A model generated the notes under the pieces. The model saw only the letters and a list, made by a program, of their open reading frames with translations, was not told the origin of the DNA and ran no database searches. The position numbers were made by a program, and so were the translations under genes. From Syngnathus acus (lineage: Eukaryota > Chordata > Actinopteri > Syngnathiformes > Syngnathidae), in NCBI RefSeq assembly GCF_901709675.1, contig NC_051088.1, forward strand, positions 22,457,193 through 22,521,192: a stretch of 64,000 nt of DNA. The letters run 5' to 3'. This document shows, one piece after another, positions 31,166 to 42,900 of the stretch. Position 1 is the stretch's first letter. Each line of letters begins with the position of its first letter.

Positions 31166-32578
31166 CTACGAAAGCAAAGAAGGTCACAAAACATCGTGCG
31201 GGCTTAGGCGGGCTGGTGTGGCAATGCTCACAGTAAAGATCTTGACCCTCTCGCTCTCCAAGTGGAACATCTCAGCCAGTGTCAGCTCGCGCTGGTCTTT
31301 CTTCAGGTTTAGGAAGGCACACTTGGGGGAGCGCTTTGAGTGTTCGTTCCTGGGAGTTTATCATTCATAAAAATTTTTTTTTAAAAAAGGTGGGGGGCGT
31401 TTTATTTCTTATCCAACAACACTGTAGCAAATCAAAAGTGAAAAAAAAAAAAAGACACTGACCAGCCTCAACATTGACCACTTGGACAATAATAATAATC
31501 ATAATAATAATGGGCTGAGTAAATAAGGGCAATCAAAAGTGAATCAAAGCTTTGCATTTAGCAAATGAACTGTCAGCATAATCAGTCGCTTTTAGAGTTT
31601 TTCCAAAATTAGTCGATCCGCATTTGAAAAAAAGTTGTTTTTAAAAATTCCGGAAAAAGAAAAAAACTGCAGTTACAAAACCATGACCAGTAGAAAGCTC
31701 TCCAGCCACTCAAACTATTTGCCAAAATAAATATTTTAAATTAGGGATGGGCGAGCATTTATTGCAGCCACATTTTAAGCTTAATAGCAGGTTTCATTTT
31801 GTCCTGGTGTGTTTGAATGGCCAACTTGGCTCCTCTACCACAGCGATCTTAACGCGTACTATCAAAGTGATGCCAATGTGGCTGGCTGCTCAGTGTCCAT
31901 TGGATTTTGGCCACACCAGGGTTCGTCGTCGGGCTCCCAGCCCTCCAGCTCGATGAGACAAAAGAAGCAGCACACCACATCGGGCTCGTTGTCTCCGGGA
32001 CAGTGCACAAAGCCAGCCTTGGCCATCTGCACACAAAAAGCTGCATGCGCTCGCTCGGATCTGCAACAAAATGCAACTATACCGCACACGGTTCGGGATG
32101 TAATGCTTAACAACATCCGCTAGATGTCACTGTTTGATCAAATGAGGCGCTACACTGGGGCGGGTATTACAAGCAACATATGCACAATTTAATAGGCATG
32201 TATGCTTTCCCACGATGTTTCAGCTCCCACTCAGCAAAAAAAATAAAAATAAAAAAATGATGACAGCCCATCAATCACGAGAAGATGTGGACAAGCGCAC
32301 TCAAATCCTTTTGGAGTAAAACCAAATCCCGGACCTGCTTGACTGCAAATCACATCTAACGCCGCAGTAGGCTATATAAAGTACATTCTTGACGTATTGC
32401 ATTTAAAGTAAAGTTGCACTTGAAGTTGGTGAGAGCAGCCAGCTGGTCTTACCTTTTCAGGTGTGCAGTTACAATCTTCTCGAAAGGGCCAGTTGGCGAA
32501 GCTTTCCTCACGTGACTCAAAACTGTACATCACGGCATAAGAGTTAAACCTACTCATGATGACTTCAATGCTGGACAT
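31076..32578 (-). CDS. birc5: Survivin (baculoviral IAP repeat-containing protein 5), four exons
   Basis: The exons on the minus strand are 32578-32453, 32026-31917, 31349-31232 and 31165-31076, giving 147 residues (human 142). Survivin is the targeting subunit of the chromosomal passenger complex (with INCENP, borealin and Aurora B) and limits apoptosis. The single BIR domain spans about residues 20-92. Zinc ligands are C62, C65, H82 and C89, matching human C57/C60/H77/C84 with a constant offset of five, within [19 protein letters not shown] and [15 protein letters not shown] keeps the CDK1-site threonine (T39, human T34). [16 protein letters not shown] matches the dimerisation and helix start. 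The C-terminal helix is diverged ([16 protein letters not shown]). Exons 2 and 3 (110 and 118 nt) equal the human sizes and all phases agree. I chose the start MSSIEV; the frame is open further upstream and nearby internal Mets exist, so the N-terminus is less certain. Fish have two survivin genes; this may be birc5b. Confidence 0.9.
31232..31349 (-). CDS. birc5: birc5 exon 3
   Basis: Encodes [20 protein letters not shown] through [11 protein letters not shown], carrying the last two zinc ligands; acceptor cccag, donor ACT|gtgagc. Confidence 0.88.
31917..32026 (-). CDS. birc5: birc5 exon 2
   Basis: Encodes [18 protein letters not shown] through [10 protein letters not shown] and two bases of Trp79; acceptor gtgcag, donor CCTG|gtgtgg. 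Confidence 0.9.
32453..32578 (-). CDS. birc5: birc5 exon 1
   Basis: Encodes residues 1-42, from [11 protein letters not shown] to [16 protein letters not shown]; donor AAG|gtaaga. Confidence 0.85.
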
Positions 32579-32720
32579 CTTTTCAGCAGTAGAGTTGATT
32601 TGATGCACAATTGGGTTGATGCACCTCACAAACCCGAACCGTGACGTTTCCTGGACATTCACAGGACTTTTCAGTTGACATTGATTTAGTGGGCGTGGTC
32701 ATAAGTCAAATGCTTTCCTC
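32579..32720 (-). promoter_or_regulatory. birc5 5' UTR and promoter region
   Basis: TATA-less sequence with a GC-type box (CCACGCCCAC on the minus strand, about 32689-32698) roughly 115 bp upstream of the ATG and an ATTTGA word farther out that loosely resembles the cell-cycle CHR element. Assignment is tentative. Confidence 0.3.
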
Positions 32721-34292
32721 ATACACATCCATTTATGTGATTTAAACGTTTGACATTTTAAAGTCAAAATATTTTGGGTAGAACTCATCAGCGATCTTCT
32801 GTGTGCTTTTAAACCAATTCAATGATGAATAGGGTATTGTTACGTCACGCAAGGAAGGGGACGTGAATGACCACGGCTCCCCCTATTGGCGGTTAAGAGT
32901 ATAGTAAAGTGTCAAATGCAAATTCAGTGTTCAATAAATCATGACATAATTTTCCTAATCTATAGTGTTGTTCTGTACTCTTAAGAGCTTTTTCTTCTTC
33001 TTCTTGGGACAAACAACAATGGTGGTAAATGTGACCTTACCCACTGGCCTCTGAAATTTGAACACAAGTGGAAACGGCAGGAGTGATCGCTTTGGACTGC
33101 AACTTTGATTTTCAGTATGTGTGTTAACATGATCACGCTCCAAATGACTTTTAGAACGCTTGAATGTCATGACTTGATTGACATTGGAAGCTCTTTCTCC
33201 TGGTGACCAACGTCCGTCTCAGTAGCTTGCTCCCTTCTCCCTCATCCAAACGCTTGCAATGGCCCGCTGTAGATTGTTTTCACACAGCGCTGCAAAAAAG
33301 CGAGGGAGGGGAGGTGTTCACGCCGATATGTTTGCGGTCTCTGTGTGCTCACCACCGCCAGCACGTCCTTTACGTTTGCACGGGGAGGTGTATGCAAATG
33401 CTCCCCTGGCGTCGGCCTTCAAATCTTTTTCACAAGGATGATAACAAGAACTGCGTGCGATGACTAGTTTGATGTAAGCAAGACTTTCCCGGAGGAGTTA
33501 GCGAGCGACTCGACGTTTGACCCACTCGGGAAGTGCAGCAGACGGGCAATCGATGTGGGCTGCAGGTAAGAAAGGAAGCCTTTTCTTTGAGGACGTTTTG
33601 CTTGAATGTGGAGCAAGAAATAGAAGAGCTTTCTATTCGGGATTGAGATGTTACTTCAAAAAATCTAACAGCGCACCACCAAAATAAAAAAAAACATCTG
33701 AATTTAGGCAATTTTTGGTTGAAGGCAAAGCCGTCGTTCCGTTGGGGGAGACACACTTTAGGTTCTTCACCGAAGAGCGCTTCATTATTGGGCCTGTGGC
33801 TGTAAACTGATTGGTACAGATGGATGAAGAAAGATTTGTAATGATCATTTTAAGTGGGATTGGACAAATTCCCGTGGCACCCCAGATGATCTCTCACAGC
33901 ACGCGATTGTCACTGTAATCTTCTGAAAGACACAAATTGCTGCGTGGGAGATGTTTGCCATCTAAGATCTGTCACGTCACATTGAGCAATGACTTGATTC
34001 TTGGACTCTCATCTACTGTCATCCAATCGCTCGGACGGGAGTTGAAGAGACAAAAGAGAATAGAATTTGGGGCAAGCATGTGATCCCGATGCACTTGCCA
34101 AAGAAAGATGCCCTCTTCTCAAGTGGGGGCGACGTAAAAGTGTCATGGAGGTGCTAGAGTGTGACAGTCAACTTCAACATTCTTCTTCTCTGGGCACACC
34201 GCAGACTACACCCACACACACACATTGAGTATATATATATATCTATATATATAAATATTTAAAAATACATAGTATATATATATATATATATA

Positions 34293-34468
34293 TACCGTAA
34301 TTTTCGGACTATAAGTCGCGTTTTTTTTTTCATAGTTTGGGTGGGGGGGCGACTTATACTCAGGAGCGATTTATATACATATATATGGTTTTTTTTTCAC
34401 TTTTTTGGGCATTTTATGGCTGGTGCGACTTATACTCCGGTGCGACTTATAGTCCGAAAATTACGGTA
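34293..34468. mobile_element. TA-flanked hairpin miniature element (CGGACTATAAGTCGC family)
   Basis: The ends are near-perfect inverted repeats: left CCGTAATTTTCGGACTATAA and right TTATAGTCCGAAAATTACGG, flanked by TA on both sides (34293-34294, 34467-34468). Inner copies of GCGACTTATACTC recur in both halves. TA target sites and long inverted repeats suggest a Tc1/mariner-type miniature element, but TA microsatellite flanks make the target duplication less certain. Confidence 0.8.
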
Positions 34469-34774
34469 TATTAAAATACATAAATACAATTTTTACAATG
34501 GATACTTGAGGTCGTTCCCTTTTCCCGCATATATAATCAATGGTCTAAATGCAGAGTGATGATTATCTGTCATGGCTGCGAGCTGATAGACTCGAATGTC
34601 AGATGTGCATGCAGGCTGCGCCCAATTCAAGGTGTTTCAATTCTGTCGATTCATCACACGAAGTAAAAAGCAACAACAAAACGTAACAATTAACACGTAT
34701 TCTTTAGATCCGTAAGATTTTCCTGCTGTCATGATTGACATTTTTTTTGTCCAGTCAGACGTGTAGAGCAGGAG

Positions 34775-34788
34775 GGCGGGGCTATAAA
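34775..34788 (+). promoter_or_regulatory. Isolated GC box plus TATA box (orphan core promoter?)
   Basis: GGGCGGGGCTATAAAG is a textbook-looking core promoter arrangement on the plus strand, yet no recognisable coding region follows before the SINE at 35.5 kb. It could drive a non-coding transcript or be chance. Confidence 0.3.
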
Positions 34789-35495
34789 GCGGGCAAGTGT
34801 AAGTATGTCCGCCGCTTGCCCCTGCTCGCCCTCTCACCTTTGACCGTCGTAGGCGGGTTCTAAATTCACCACCTCGGTGCCAGCCGGCACCCGAAGTGCT
34901 GATATATGAGCTAGCTGAGTGCGCACACTGTATCAACATCAAACCTTGACATCGCAGCACACACAAAGAGCAAAGACAAACTAGCATTGAGCTCTCTGCC
35001 GCCGGTTCTTGATAAATGACTGGCATACAAGTTGCCTCTTGACTTTGACTTGAACATACTTCAATCGTTTGTACTGCGCAGAGATTTAGCCGCGTCTCCC
35101 TTTCAGGAAAGAATGCGGAGGTTGGATGGTGGATGGTATACTGTAGATCGATGAGGAAATGTGATCCCGACCCTCCTAGATTTGATCTATTCATAGCTCG
35201 CCGGATGTTCCTCGGACTGAACATTTCAAGTGTGTTCAACAGATTTGTTGCATTCAGTCTATCGGGCAATCAGCATTTACAAACTGAAGAGATCATTTGT
35301 TCCTCACAGGAACTTTTCACAAAGTCAAAGCTGCACGAACTGATGGCTTCGCCGTATGGCTGGTATGTTGACATTGTTCCACCGTTAGGGGGCAGCAACG
35401 CTGAGTTAATCATCGTTTGCAGGAACCCTTTCTAAATAAATAAATAAACCAGCAAACATATAAATAAATAAATAAATAAATATGATTTATTACAG

Positions 35496-35860
35496 GGCGG
35501 CTCGGTGGTGCACTGGGTAGCACGTCCGCCTCACAGTTAGGAGGGTGCGGGTTCGATTCCACCTCCGACCCTCCCTGTGTGGAGTTTGCATGTTCTCCCC
35601 GGGCCCGTGTGGGTTTTCTCCGGGCACTCCGGTTTCCTCCCACAACCCAAAAACATGCTTGGTAGGCCGATTGAGCACTCCAAATTGTCCCTGGGTGAGT
35701 GCGAGTGCGTATGGTTGTTTGTCTCTGTGTGCCCTGCGATTGGCTGGCAACCGGTTCAGGGTGTCCCCCGCCTACTGCCCGATGACGGCTGGGATAGGCT
35801 CCAGCGCGCCCGCGACCCCCGTGGGGACTAAGCGGTACAGAAAATGGATGGATGGATGGA
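35496..35860 (+). mobile_element. tRNA-headed SINE with 11-bp target duplication
   Basis: A 365-bp element with a tRNA-like head (CGGCTCGGTGGTGCACTGGG; B-box GGTTCGATTCC at 35550-35560), a conserved body (GGTTTCCTCCCACAACC, GGATAGGCTCCAGCGCGCCC) and a (GGAT)n tail. It is flanked by ATTTATTACAG on both sides (35485-35495 and 35860-35870), a typical target-primed duplication. Frames crossing it are not genes. Confidence 0.88.
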
Positions 35861-36911
35861 TTTATTACAGTGAAGCAGCAACACACAATGGAAGGGAGCT
35901 GACTGACTCGCTAAAATGAGAACCGAAAGCACTAAAAATGTTTTATTCCCATTTAGCGCATGCACCGTTAATTGCCATCCCAGCATGTGAAAATGATTCG
36001 ATTCCATTCTTCTGTCATCCTTTAAAAAGTCATTTGTCATCATCATGACACAATTGTGAGCTCAATCCCCGAAGACCGCACAGGTCGCCCATTGCCAATT
36101 TATTATTCATCGAAAACGTTCCGTATGTGCTTCCTTCCTTGACGCGTCTCCCTCGAGGCGCCAAAAATCACCACATCATTGCCCGAAGAAGTGATTTTCC
36201 GTCGCTTCCGCTCAATTTCCTCACCATGTCCGGTGATGCCAAGCACCCCCCTCGGAGGCCCCCGGCCCAGGCCGGCGCCGTCACCCAGCGCCGCCTCTCG
36301 GCGCTCTCGTTCATCGGGGACACCCGATCTCCGTCCTCCTCTTCCACCTTCTCATCGTGACATCCATTAAAGTGGCACCGGACCCCGTCCTCGGGGCCCC
36401 CGTCTGCTCGACGGCACATTAGCACTCGGACCATTGAACGCGGACAAGGGGCGTCTCTGAATTATTGATAGCGACGCAACTAATGAGGAAACCCGAGCGC
36501 AACTTTTGTGCTGACTGAGAGCGACCTTCACACGTGGCCGTATCGATCGCTTCCACCGCTTTTACTTGTTGCCGTCATCTTCATCCGTCCGCCTGTTTGT
36601 TCGTGCTTTGCTGTCAGCGTCCCGCCTTGGCTGATTGCCAAGTAAACAAAACTAATTATGACGATAGGAATGCAGATTGAGAAATCAGTGAATCATTGCG
36701 TTGGAGCTTCACATACTTGCCTTCTTCAAAAGAACCTTTAAGCTGTTTATTGCTACTCCCACTTTTAGTTTACCGTTAAAATGTGAATATAGCTTAAAGT
36801 CCGCTTAGCTAAACGCTAACAAGTGATGTAACACCATAGCGAGGCGAGCAAATGGCCTCAATGTGGCAGAGTTGCAATGCCTCGAGCATTAGTGTACCAA
36901 ATGTGCAGGGA

Positions 36912-37087
36912 TACCGTATTGGCCCGAATATAAGATGAGGTTTTTTCATTGAAATAAAACTTAAAAAGGGGGGGGGGGGTCGTCTTACATTCGGGGTCGA
37001 GACAAAGGCTTTTTTTCAAACTTGAGTCTTGAAAAAGAGGGAGTCATCTTATAATCAGGGTCGTCTTATATTCGGGCCAATACGGTA
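36912..37087. mobile_element. TA-flanked hairpin miniature element (GGCCCGAATATAAGA family)
   Basis: Left CCGTATTGGCCCGAATATAA and right TTATATTCGGGCCAATACGG are exact inverted repeats, with TA at each side (36912-36913, 37086-37087). The interior repeats the CGTCTTA word. It starts CCGTATT like the other hairpin family but is otherwise distinct. Confidence 0.82.
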
Positions 37088-38599
37088 TATTCAATATCTT
37101 TGGCAAAATGAATGGGATGAATGAGATTTCAATACGAAATGATGATTTGCAATACAAGTGTTACAAGCCTGATCAAGGGAAAGAAAAATGACTCTTATCT
37201 CAAGGCATCCCTGTAATATTCCACAATCATGGCCTTTCCATTGCTGACTGAACTTTCTATTCTGATTGGCTGGTAAAAAAGCGCACGTGTGGGGCCAAAT
37301 ATGATTCATCGACGAAGGGTTCACTCGTTTGTTGTGTTTGGTTAAAGTAGCTTGTTAAGCTTTTTTTTTCTTTTGCTAAACCGCAGAAACAGGATCTGAA
37401 AGCACGTGTTTGTCTTCTTCCCTCGTGGAATTTTGTTTGCTAGTTGTCAGTGTTTGCATACAACGGCGGCGGTGCAGTTGTTGGGAATCTTTGTGGCATC
37501 GGCGGCCAGTGACTCATCACCTCCTCCTCCAAACCTAAGACGCTTTTAGTGCATGCATGGAGGCTGAGAGGAAACCCATGCAGCGAGGGAAGCAGCTCGC
37601 GCAACTCGAAGAGGCGCTGTGAACATCAGACAGCGTTTTCCGTAGCCGCGGGCTCACGTGTTTATGTCTCCAAGCATACACGCCCGCCCGCCCGGTCGGG
37701 GATTAATTTTTTGACAGCTCCGTTAAGCCTTCTCTTAAGCTTTGCGCTAACATTGCGTCAGGGTGCTTTTCAAAAGCCATGCTGCGACTCCTCTTGATTG
37801 TGAAAGTGAGGAGCTGTTGCTGTTGTTGGAGAGGCGGCTCCTCTTTGCACAATGTTTCATTTTGTGCTGCCTTTCTGCTGTGACTTTGCGCTTGGTCTCC
37901 TCCTCGCTGCCACTCCACATCGCTTCATCCCTCTGTCGCTTTGCATTGAGTCGAATCACTGCCCCCCTCCTTCTCCTTCATAGGCTACTGCTTCCTCTGC
38001 TTGTCGCCTTCCATTTCATCTTTTTGCGTAACCCCCACCCCTTCCTTCTTGCCCGAGTAGGTTAAGAGAAACAGTAGCGGCAACGATTTAAATAGAGAAA
38101 AGGTTCATCCTTTGGCAAGTCACACAGACGCAGCAAGTTAGAGGACAGAGAGGAGACAACAATTGCGCTCGCTAAACAGATGTGACAATCCGAGAGCCTG
38201 CAGGGAGGCGCTGCGTGTCTGTGCAAAGTCAATGCGAGAAACGGGATGGTGGGAGGAGATCGCGTTCTCGGTCAAGCTCCTTCTCTCCTTCATGACTTCC
38301 ACTCTGCATGATGACAAGTGTCTTCTGCGGCTCCCATTGGTGCTGGCTGCCACCAATCAGAGTGAAGGCATGCAAGGTGCCTCTCGGTTATACGCAAGCC
38401 CCAAAACCACACACAGAGCTGGAGAAGACAGTGTGTGCCAGTTGAAGCGTCGGAATGAAATAATACTTGTGAAGAAGTTGCCTGTCAGTTGTTTCTTGGA
38501 GCTCACTGCAATCCCTCCTGGCTACTGTGAAGAAGAAGAAGAAGACTTTGGTTGTGTAGTCTTCCCCTCTGATTGGTTAGCTCACTTTAGGTTCCCCCG

Positions 38600-38991
38600 C
38601 CTCCTCCTGACTCTCCCCTCCCTTGTTCCCCTTTGCAAGTAAACCCCCTCTGTAGTGTCCTCAAGCTTACCTGAGCCACAGCTGCAGGAACACTGCCCCC
38701 CCCACCCTCATCTAAACACACACACGTGAGCTTGCTCTCTCTCTCCCTCGCTCTCTCTCTCTTTCTCACATCCACACCTAGCTTTTCACCTGGCGAGTGC
38801 GGGCATAGCGGACGGCATGCGCAGCAGCAGCAGCAGCGGTGGCGGCAGCAGCAGCAGCAGCTCTCTCTGCTCCCGTCAGGCTCTCTGACTTGCCTCCTAC
38901 TGGAGTTCACCTCTGAGGAAGGACTTTGGAGCTATCCGTCCCCAGAAGCTTTGCGACGGGGCCGTCGGCTGACCCGCAGCCAGCACGCAGC
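38600..38991 (+). promoter_or_regulatory. znf385a: znf385a 5' leader and promoter-proximal DNA
   Basis: A CT-rich tract (38731-38769) and a CAG/GCA trinucleotide repeat (38819-38862) lie just upstream of the first coding exon. Purine-pyrimidine asymmetry and lack of a TATA box suggest a dispersed start. The exact 5' end is unknown. Confidence 0.4.
38819..38862. repeat. (CAG/GCA)n trinucleotide repeat in the znf385a leader
   Basis: Five CAG units, an interruption (CGGTGGCGG), then six more. It is probably transcribed in the 5' UTR. Confidence 0.85.
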
Positions 38992-39001
38992 ATGATTTTG
39001 G
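38992..39001 (+). CDS. znf385a: znf385a coding exon 1 (10 nt)
   Basis: ATGATTTTGG|gtgagt encodes Met-Ile-Leu and the first base of Gly. It is followed by an intron of about 11.9 kb. Confidence 0.82.
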
Positions 39002-39933
39002 GTGAGTTGGCAGTTTTTGCTATTTTGCGCTCGTAAGGTCAACGGTTTTGCCGGCTGACTAATTCCTTTGCTAAGCTGGCGGCTCTTCATTAGTGGTGCG
39101 GCGTGCGCGGCGGTGTTCATTCCACATCTGTCAACACAGGCCGGCGGCGGGGTAAAAGCTTTAAATCCCAGCGAGGGCTTGTAATTATCATCATTGCGTG
39201 CCATTAATATGGCAGGTGTGAGCGATGACAGACAAGGTCAAATTGTTTAACGCTCAACTATCTGATTAGGACATGTTTGGTCACATGACCTGGCTTGAGG
39301 AGTCGAAGGTGGATAGCATCGTCAATGGGGAACCAATTCCGAAGCTCGACAGTATTTACAGATTTGGGGGAACCGCTGTCAGATGTGATGCATCGGATGC
39401 CCTCAACTCATTTTAATTCAGTTCAGCAGCAGCAAAAAAAAAAAAAATGGAGTTCTGATGCAGTCTTGATGGGTTGTGAGTCAGCCGGCCAACCGGGCGC
39501 TCGGTCGGCACTTTGGCATTTAATATTCCGCTCTCGTAGTGGCCATGTCTGACAGTGGGATCCCGCACACACATCGCTGCCGCCTCGTGCACGAGCGCTC
39601 GCCTCTCCAAGTCCACATGGCCGATCATGCGTGATGAAGGACAATGTTTATGCATTTAACTATATCTACCTCATGCCCACCAGCATCTGCAAGCAAATGT
39701 GTGTGTGTTTGTGTGTGTGTGCGTTAATTGCGTCGCTATGCGCGCTGGCGGAGACGCCACTTTGTGTTAACGCATGCCTGGACTGATTCGGCTTCTGCTC
39801 TGTGGGCAGACGTGTTTTCAGAGCATGCAGACTTTGAAAAGAACAAAATCCACTTTGCTTTCTCTTGTTTATCATTCCGGCAGAGTTGGCACGTTCAGGT
39901 TTTTGCCGGAGCTTGCAGCGCTTTAGTTAGACG

Positions 39934-39964
<31 letters not shown>

Positions 39965-42900
39965 GCGCTTGTGAATGATATTAGTCAGGCAACGCTTAAG
40001 TTCCTCAGCGGCAACGGTTGGCTTGGACGATGACTCTCGTTTTTCGTTTGCGGCCTGCGTAGTGTCGAGGATCATCGAGTCGTACTTTTTGTCCCTTTTC
40101 ATGCACCGTCCAATCTTTTAAGTGCGGCTAGAACACAAACAAGCATGAGTTGTGACATTCCAAAAATGTAAACGCTCGTAAGCAGCTGGCGTTTGCTGTG
40201 AATGACCTTGAGCGTCTCCACCTTCTACTGTTTATTGTGCACTCGAGAGTCCATTTTGGAGAAAATAACACGATGAAGGTCGTACAAGCCCCGGTGGCCA
40301 TTTTTCAATGTGACAGTGGTAATTATGGGAATGTCAGTGGACGTGCTCTTTGGTTGCCCTCCGGGGCAACCCGTGGATCAGAAAGTCAATCAATTGGAGC
40401 GCACTTTGGAGGCAATCGGCCCCATTTGACTGAATTCCAAGCAGCATGTGGCAGGGAGAGTTCATAACATTGCAAACACACCATAAAAATCATCTCAATA
40501 CGCACACCATTGGCACCATTCATCTATTTGGAAGAATTGTTCACTCTTTGCCAATATAATAAAAATACAAAAATAAATAAAAATAAATCAAATTAAAATC
40601 AAATAAATAAATAAATGTTAAACAAAATAGAAAATTGATACGGAAAAGCCAATACTTTGACATACGTAGCATAATTTTACATCTTTCATCGGTCAAGCAA
40701 GGAATGTTGTGCTGATGCTCGGCTTCCTGTGGATTTTTTGTGCGTGTTTCATCTACCTTCATCTGACGCTTTGTATTTGGACGCCTAATCTGTTTTCATA
40801 AAGCCTGGCTCGCTTTTGAACTGCCCTCAACTGGCTCCAGCAGGTCAACTCAAAGTGACACAAGAGAGAGAGAAAAATTTGAGCAGATCAGAACTTCTTG
40901 CCCATTTTCTCAACTGCTCCCCGTGTTTGCGTCAAAGCGACACACTAATTAGAAGGCCTCGACGAGGCAGACGTTTGCCAAGTACGCATACACACGTCAT
41001 CCCTCTGGCTTTTATTTGCATATTCGACAATTCTGAAGATGAGCTTGTGTTGAAATAATCCGGTGGAGCACAATTCTTCAAATCGGTTTTGTTTCACTGA
41101 ATTTATTCATGCGCCATTTTGACTGCCATCCATATAGCACGTGCTAGGGCCAAAGATTCAAGAAATAATTACGAGCCTCGCCTTGGCTCCTGCTGGACTC
41201 GTGAGCGTTCCAGGCCGATGACAAGTCAGAAGTGAACAGATTGCAAGAAGAGACGCCAGGAAAAACACATCATCGGTGATTAGCTGAGTGTAAGCTACGT
41301 ACGTCGATGTGGAGTCGTACATCCGACTCGTCCGCTTGTCCACAAGCCTGTTTTGTCAATAAACGTGCGGGAGACTCTGACGACGGGGGCCGTCATTGGG
41401 CTGGCGCGGAGGAAAGCGTTTGTGCCCGACCGCATCCTTCTTTGTGTAATGTCGTGTGGAGCGCCGCCGAGTCAGGGGCCGTCGATCCGTTCTCTGCTTC
41501 ACGCTGCGCCTCATGCTAGCTGATTGGAAAACACGTCCGAACATTTAACCGCTCGTGCTAGCTTGTTACACTTGAGCTTCTCAATCTCGCTCGCTAACGA
41601 GAATTTGGAAAATAAACTGCGCCCCGACGGTGTGGTTGCGCTACATTCAAAGCCTTCTGAGATATTTGGGGAGAAATTCTCTTGCTTTGTTAACGGTTAA
41701 ACAAAATATTTTGTCAGGAGCCATCGTGAAAAGTTAAAGGCTTTTTTATCGATCACCTCATTCGGCAAGACTCGTAACAAATCCCTAAGCGGCAGCAGCC
41801 GAGCATCAAAGCAAACGTGTTTGGTGGGCAGAGATGACGCGTTATTATTTCTGTGCAGCCTGAAGACGATGAGAAGCGAATGCAGTGAAAAGTGCTAATA
41901 GAGGAGATTCCTCCCAAATCAATTGTCCTTGAGAAGCAACAAGGTCACCGTGGCGACGAAGATGCACGGGAAGGCGTGGGAGAAACGTACGACACGAGCG
42001 AAGGAAACGAGTAAGATAATGGCCACATACTCGTCTTTCAGTTCAAAATTGGCCCACGGGAAGAAACGGATTCCTTTCAGCAACGCACACGCACCAAGCC
42101 CAGCTTTCTCTTGTATCGTCTGACTCATGGAATCTGGCCCATACGAGCTTTATCCATGACATACCGCTGGAAATGCCATCACCTCAATTCCTGATCACGA
42201 CCATCACAAAGGCTATTTTCTTTTCCGTCCTCGGGATAACCACGCGCACACACACGCACAAAACCTGCTTCATTGGCTTCCAAGAAGCTAATCCTTAATG
42301 TTACAGCGAGATTCTCAAAATAGCCTGATTGGCCACGCAGACACTGCCAACTAAATCTTCCCCTGTGACAAAAAGATGGCAGTAGCCGGAGTTGAGAGTG
42401 AGCCCAATGTGTCGTCTAGCCCGCTGACAGCCCGCACGTATTTGGAGCGTTGGTTCAAGGAGAAGCCGCTGCAGGTCTGGTATGCACACCTGTCTCGAGT
42501 CTCTTGAAGAGAGCGTGTGAGAGGGGGTTTTGCCAGGACCTGCCCCACGCAGCGCCCCTGAGGCCGGAGGGAGGGGCAGGGCGGGGTGGGGCGGGAGATG
42601 CCAGAGGTGCAGATTAGAAAGGCTGTCAGGGCCAAAGTGGGAGCTGAGGATATCCGTGACGGCGTGTGACGCCTACGTCATAAGATGACGTTCCCGTTGC
42701 AGCATTTTCAGCGCGTCAAGAGTAATTTTAAGCCGCCTTGTGAAATGTAAAGCAACACTACAAAAGATAATTTGCAAAGCAATGGAAGCAGCATTAGCAT
42801 ATTGATGCACTTAGAAGCGGCACCACACGTTGACATTTGAATAATGTTGGGCTTGAAGACAGCAACGCTTGCATATGTGAGGAGAGTGAAGAACATATGC

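Larger units (their letters stand above)
32721..38600. other. Intergenic between birc5 and znf385a (head to head)
   Basis: Non-coding. It contains two TA-flanked hairpin elements (34293, 36912), a SINE (35496), TATA and AAAT microsatellite patches (34227-34291, 35437-35480) and an isolated GC-box/TATA pair (34775-34788). Frames of 60-210 codons here show no protein family features. Confidence 0.55.

Noticed and set aside
34637-35269. 210-codon minus-strand frame between birc5 and znf385a
   Set aside because: No domain or family signature; composition is like other non-coding frames here. The GC-box/TATA pair inside it is on the opposite strand.
35410-35886. 158-codon minus-strand frame
   Set aside because: Lies across the SINE, so it is antisense to a retroelement and not a gene.
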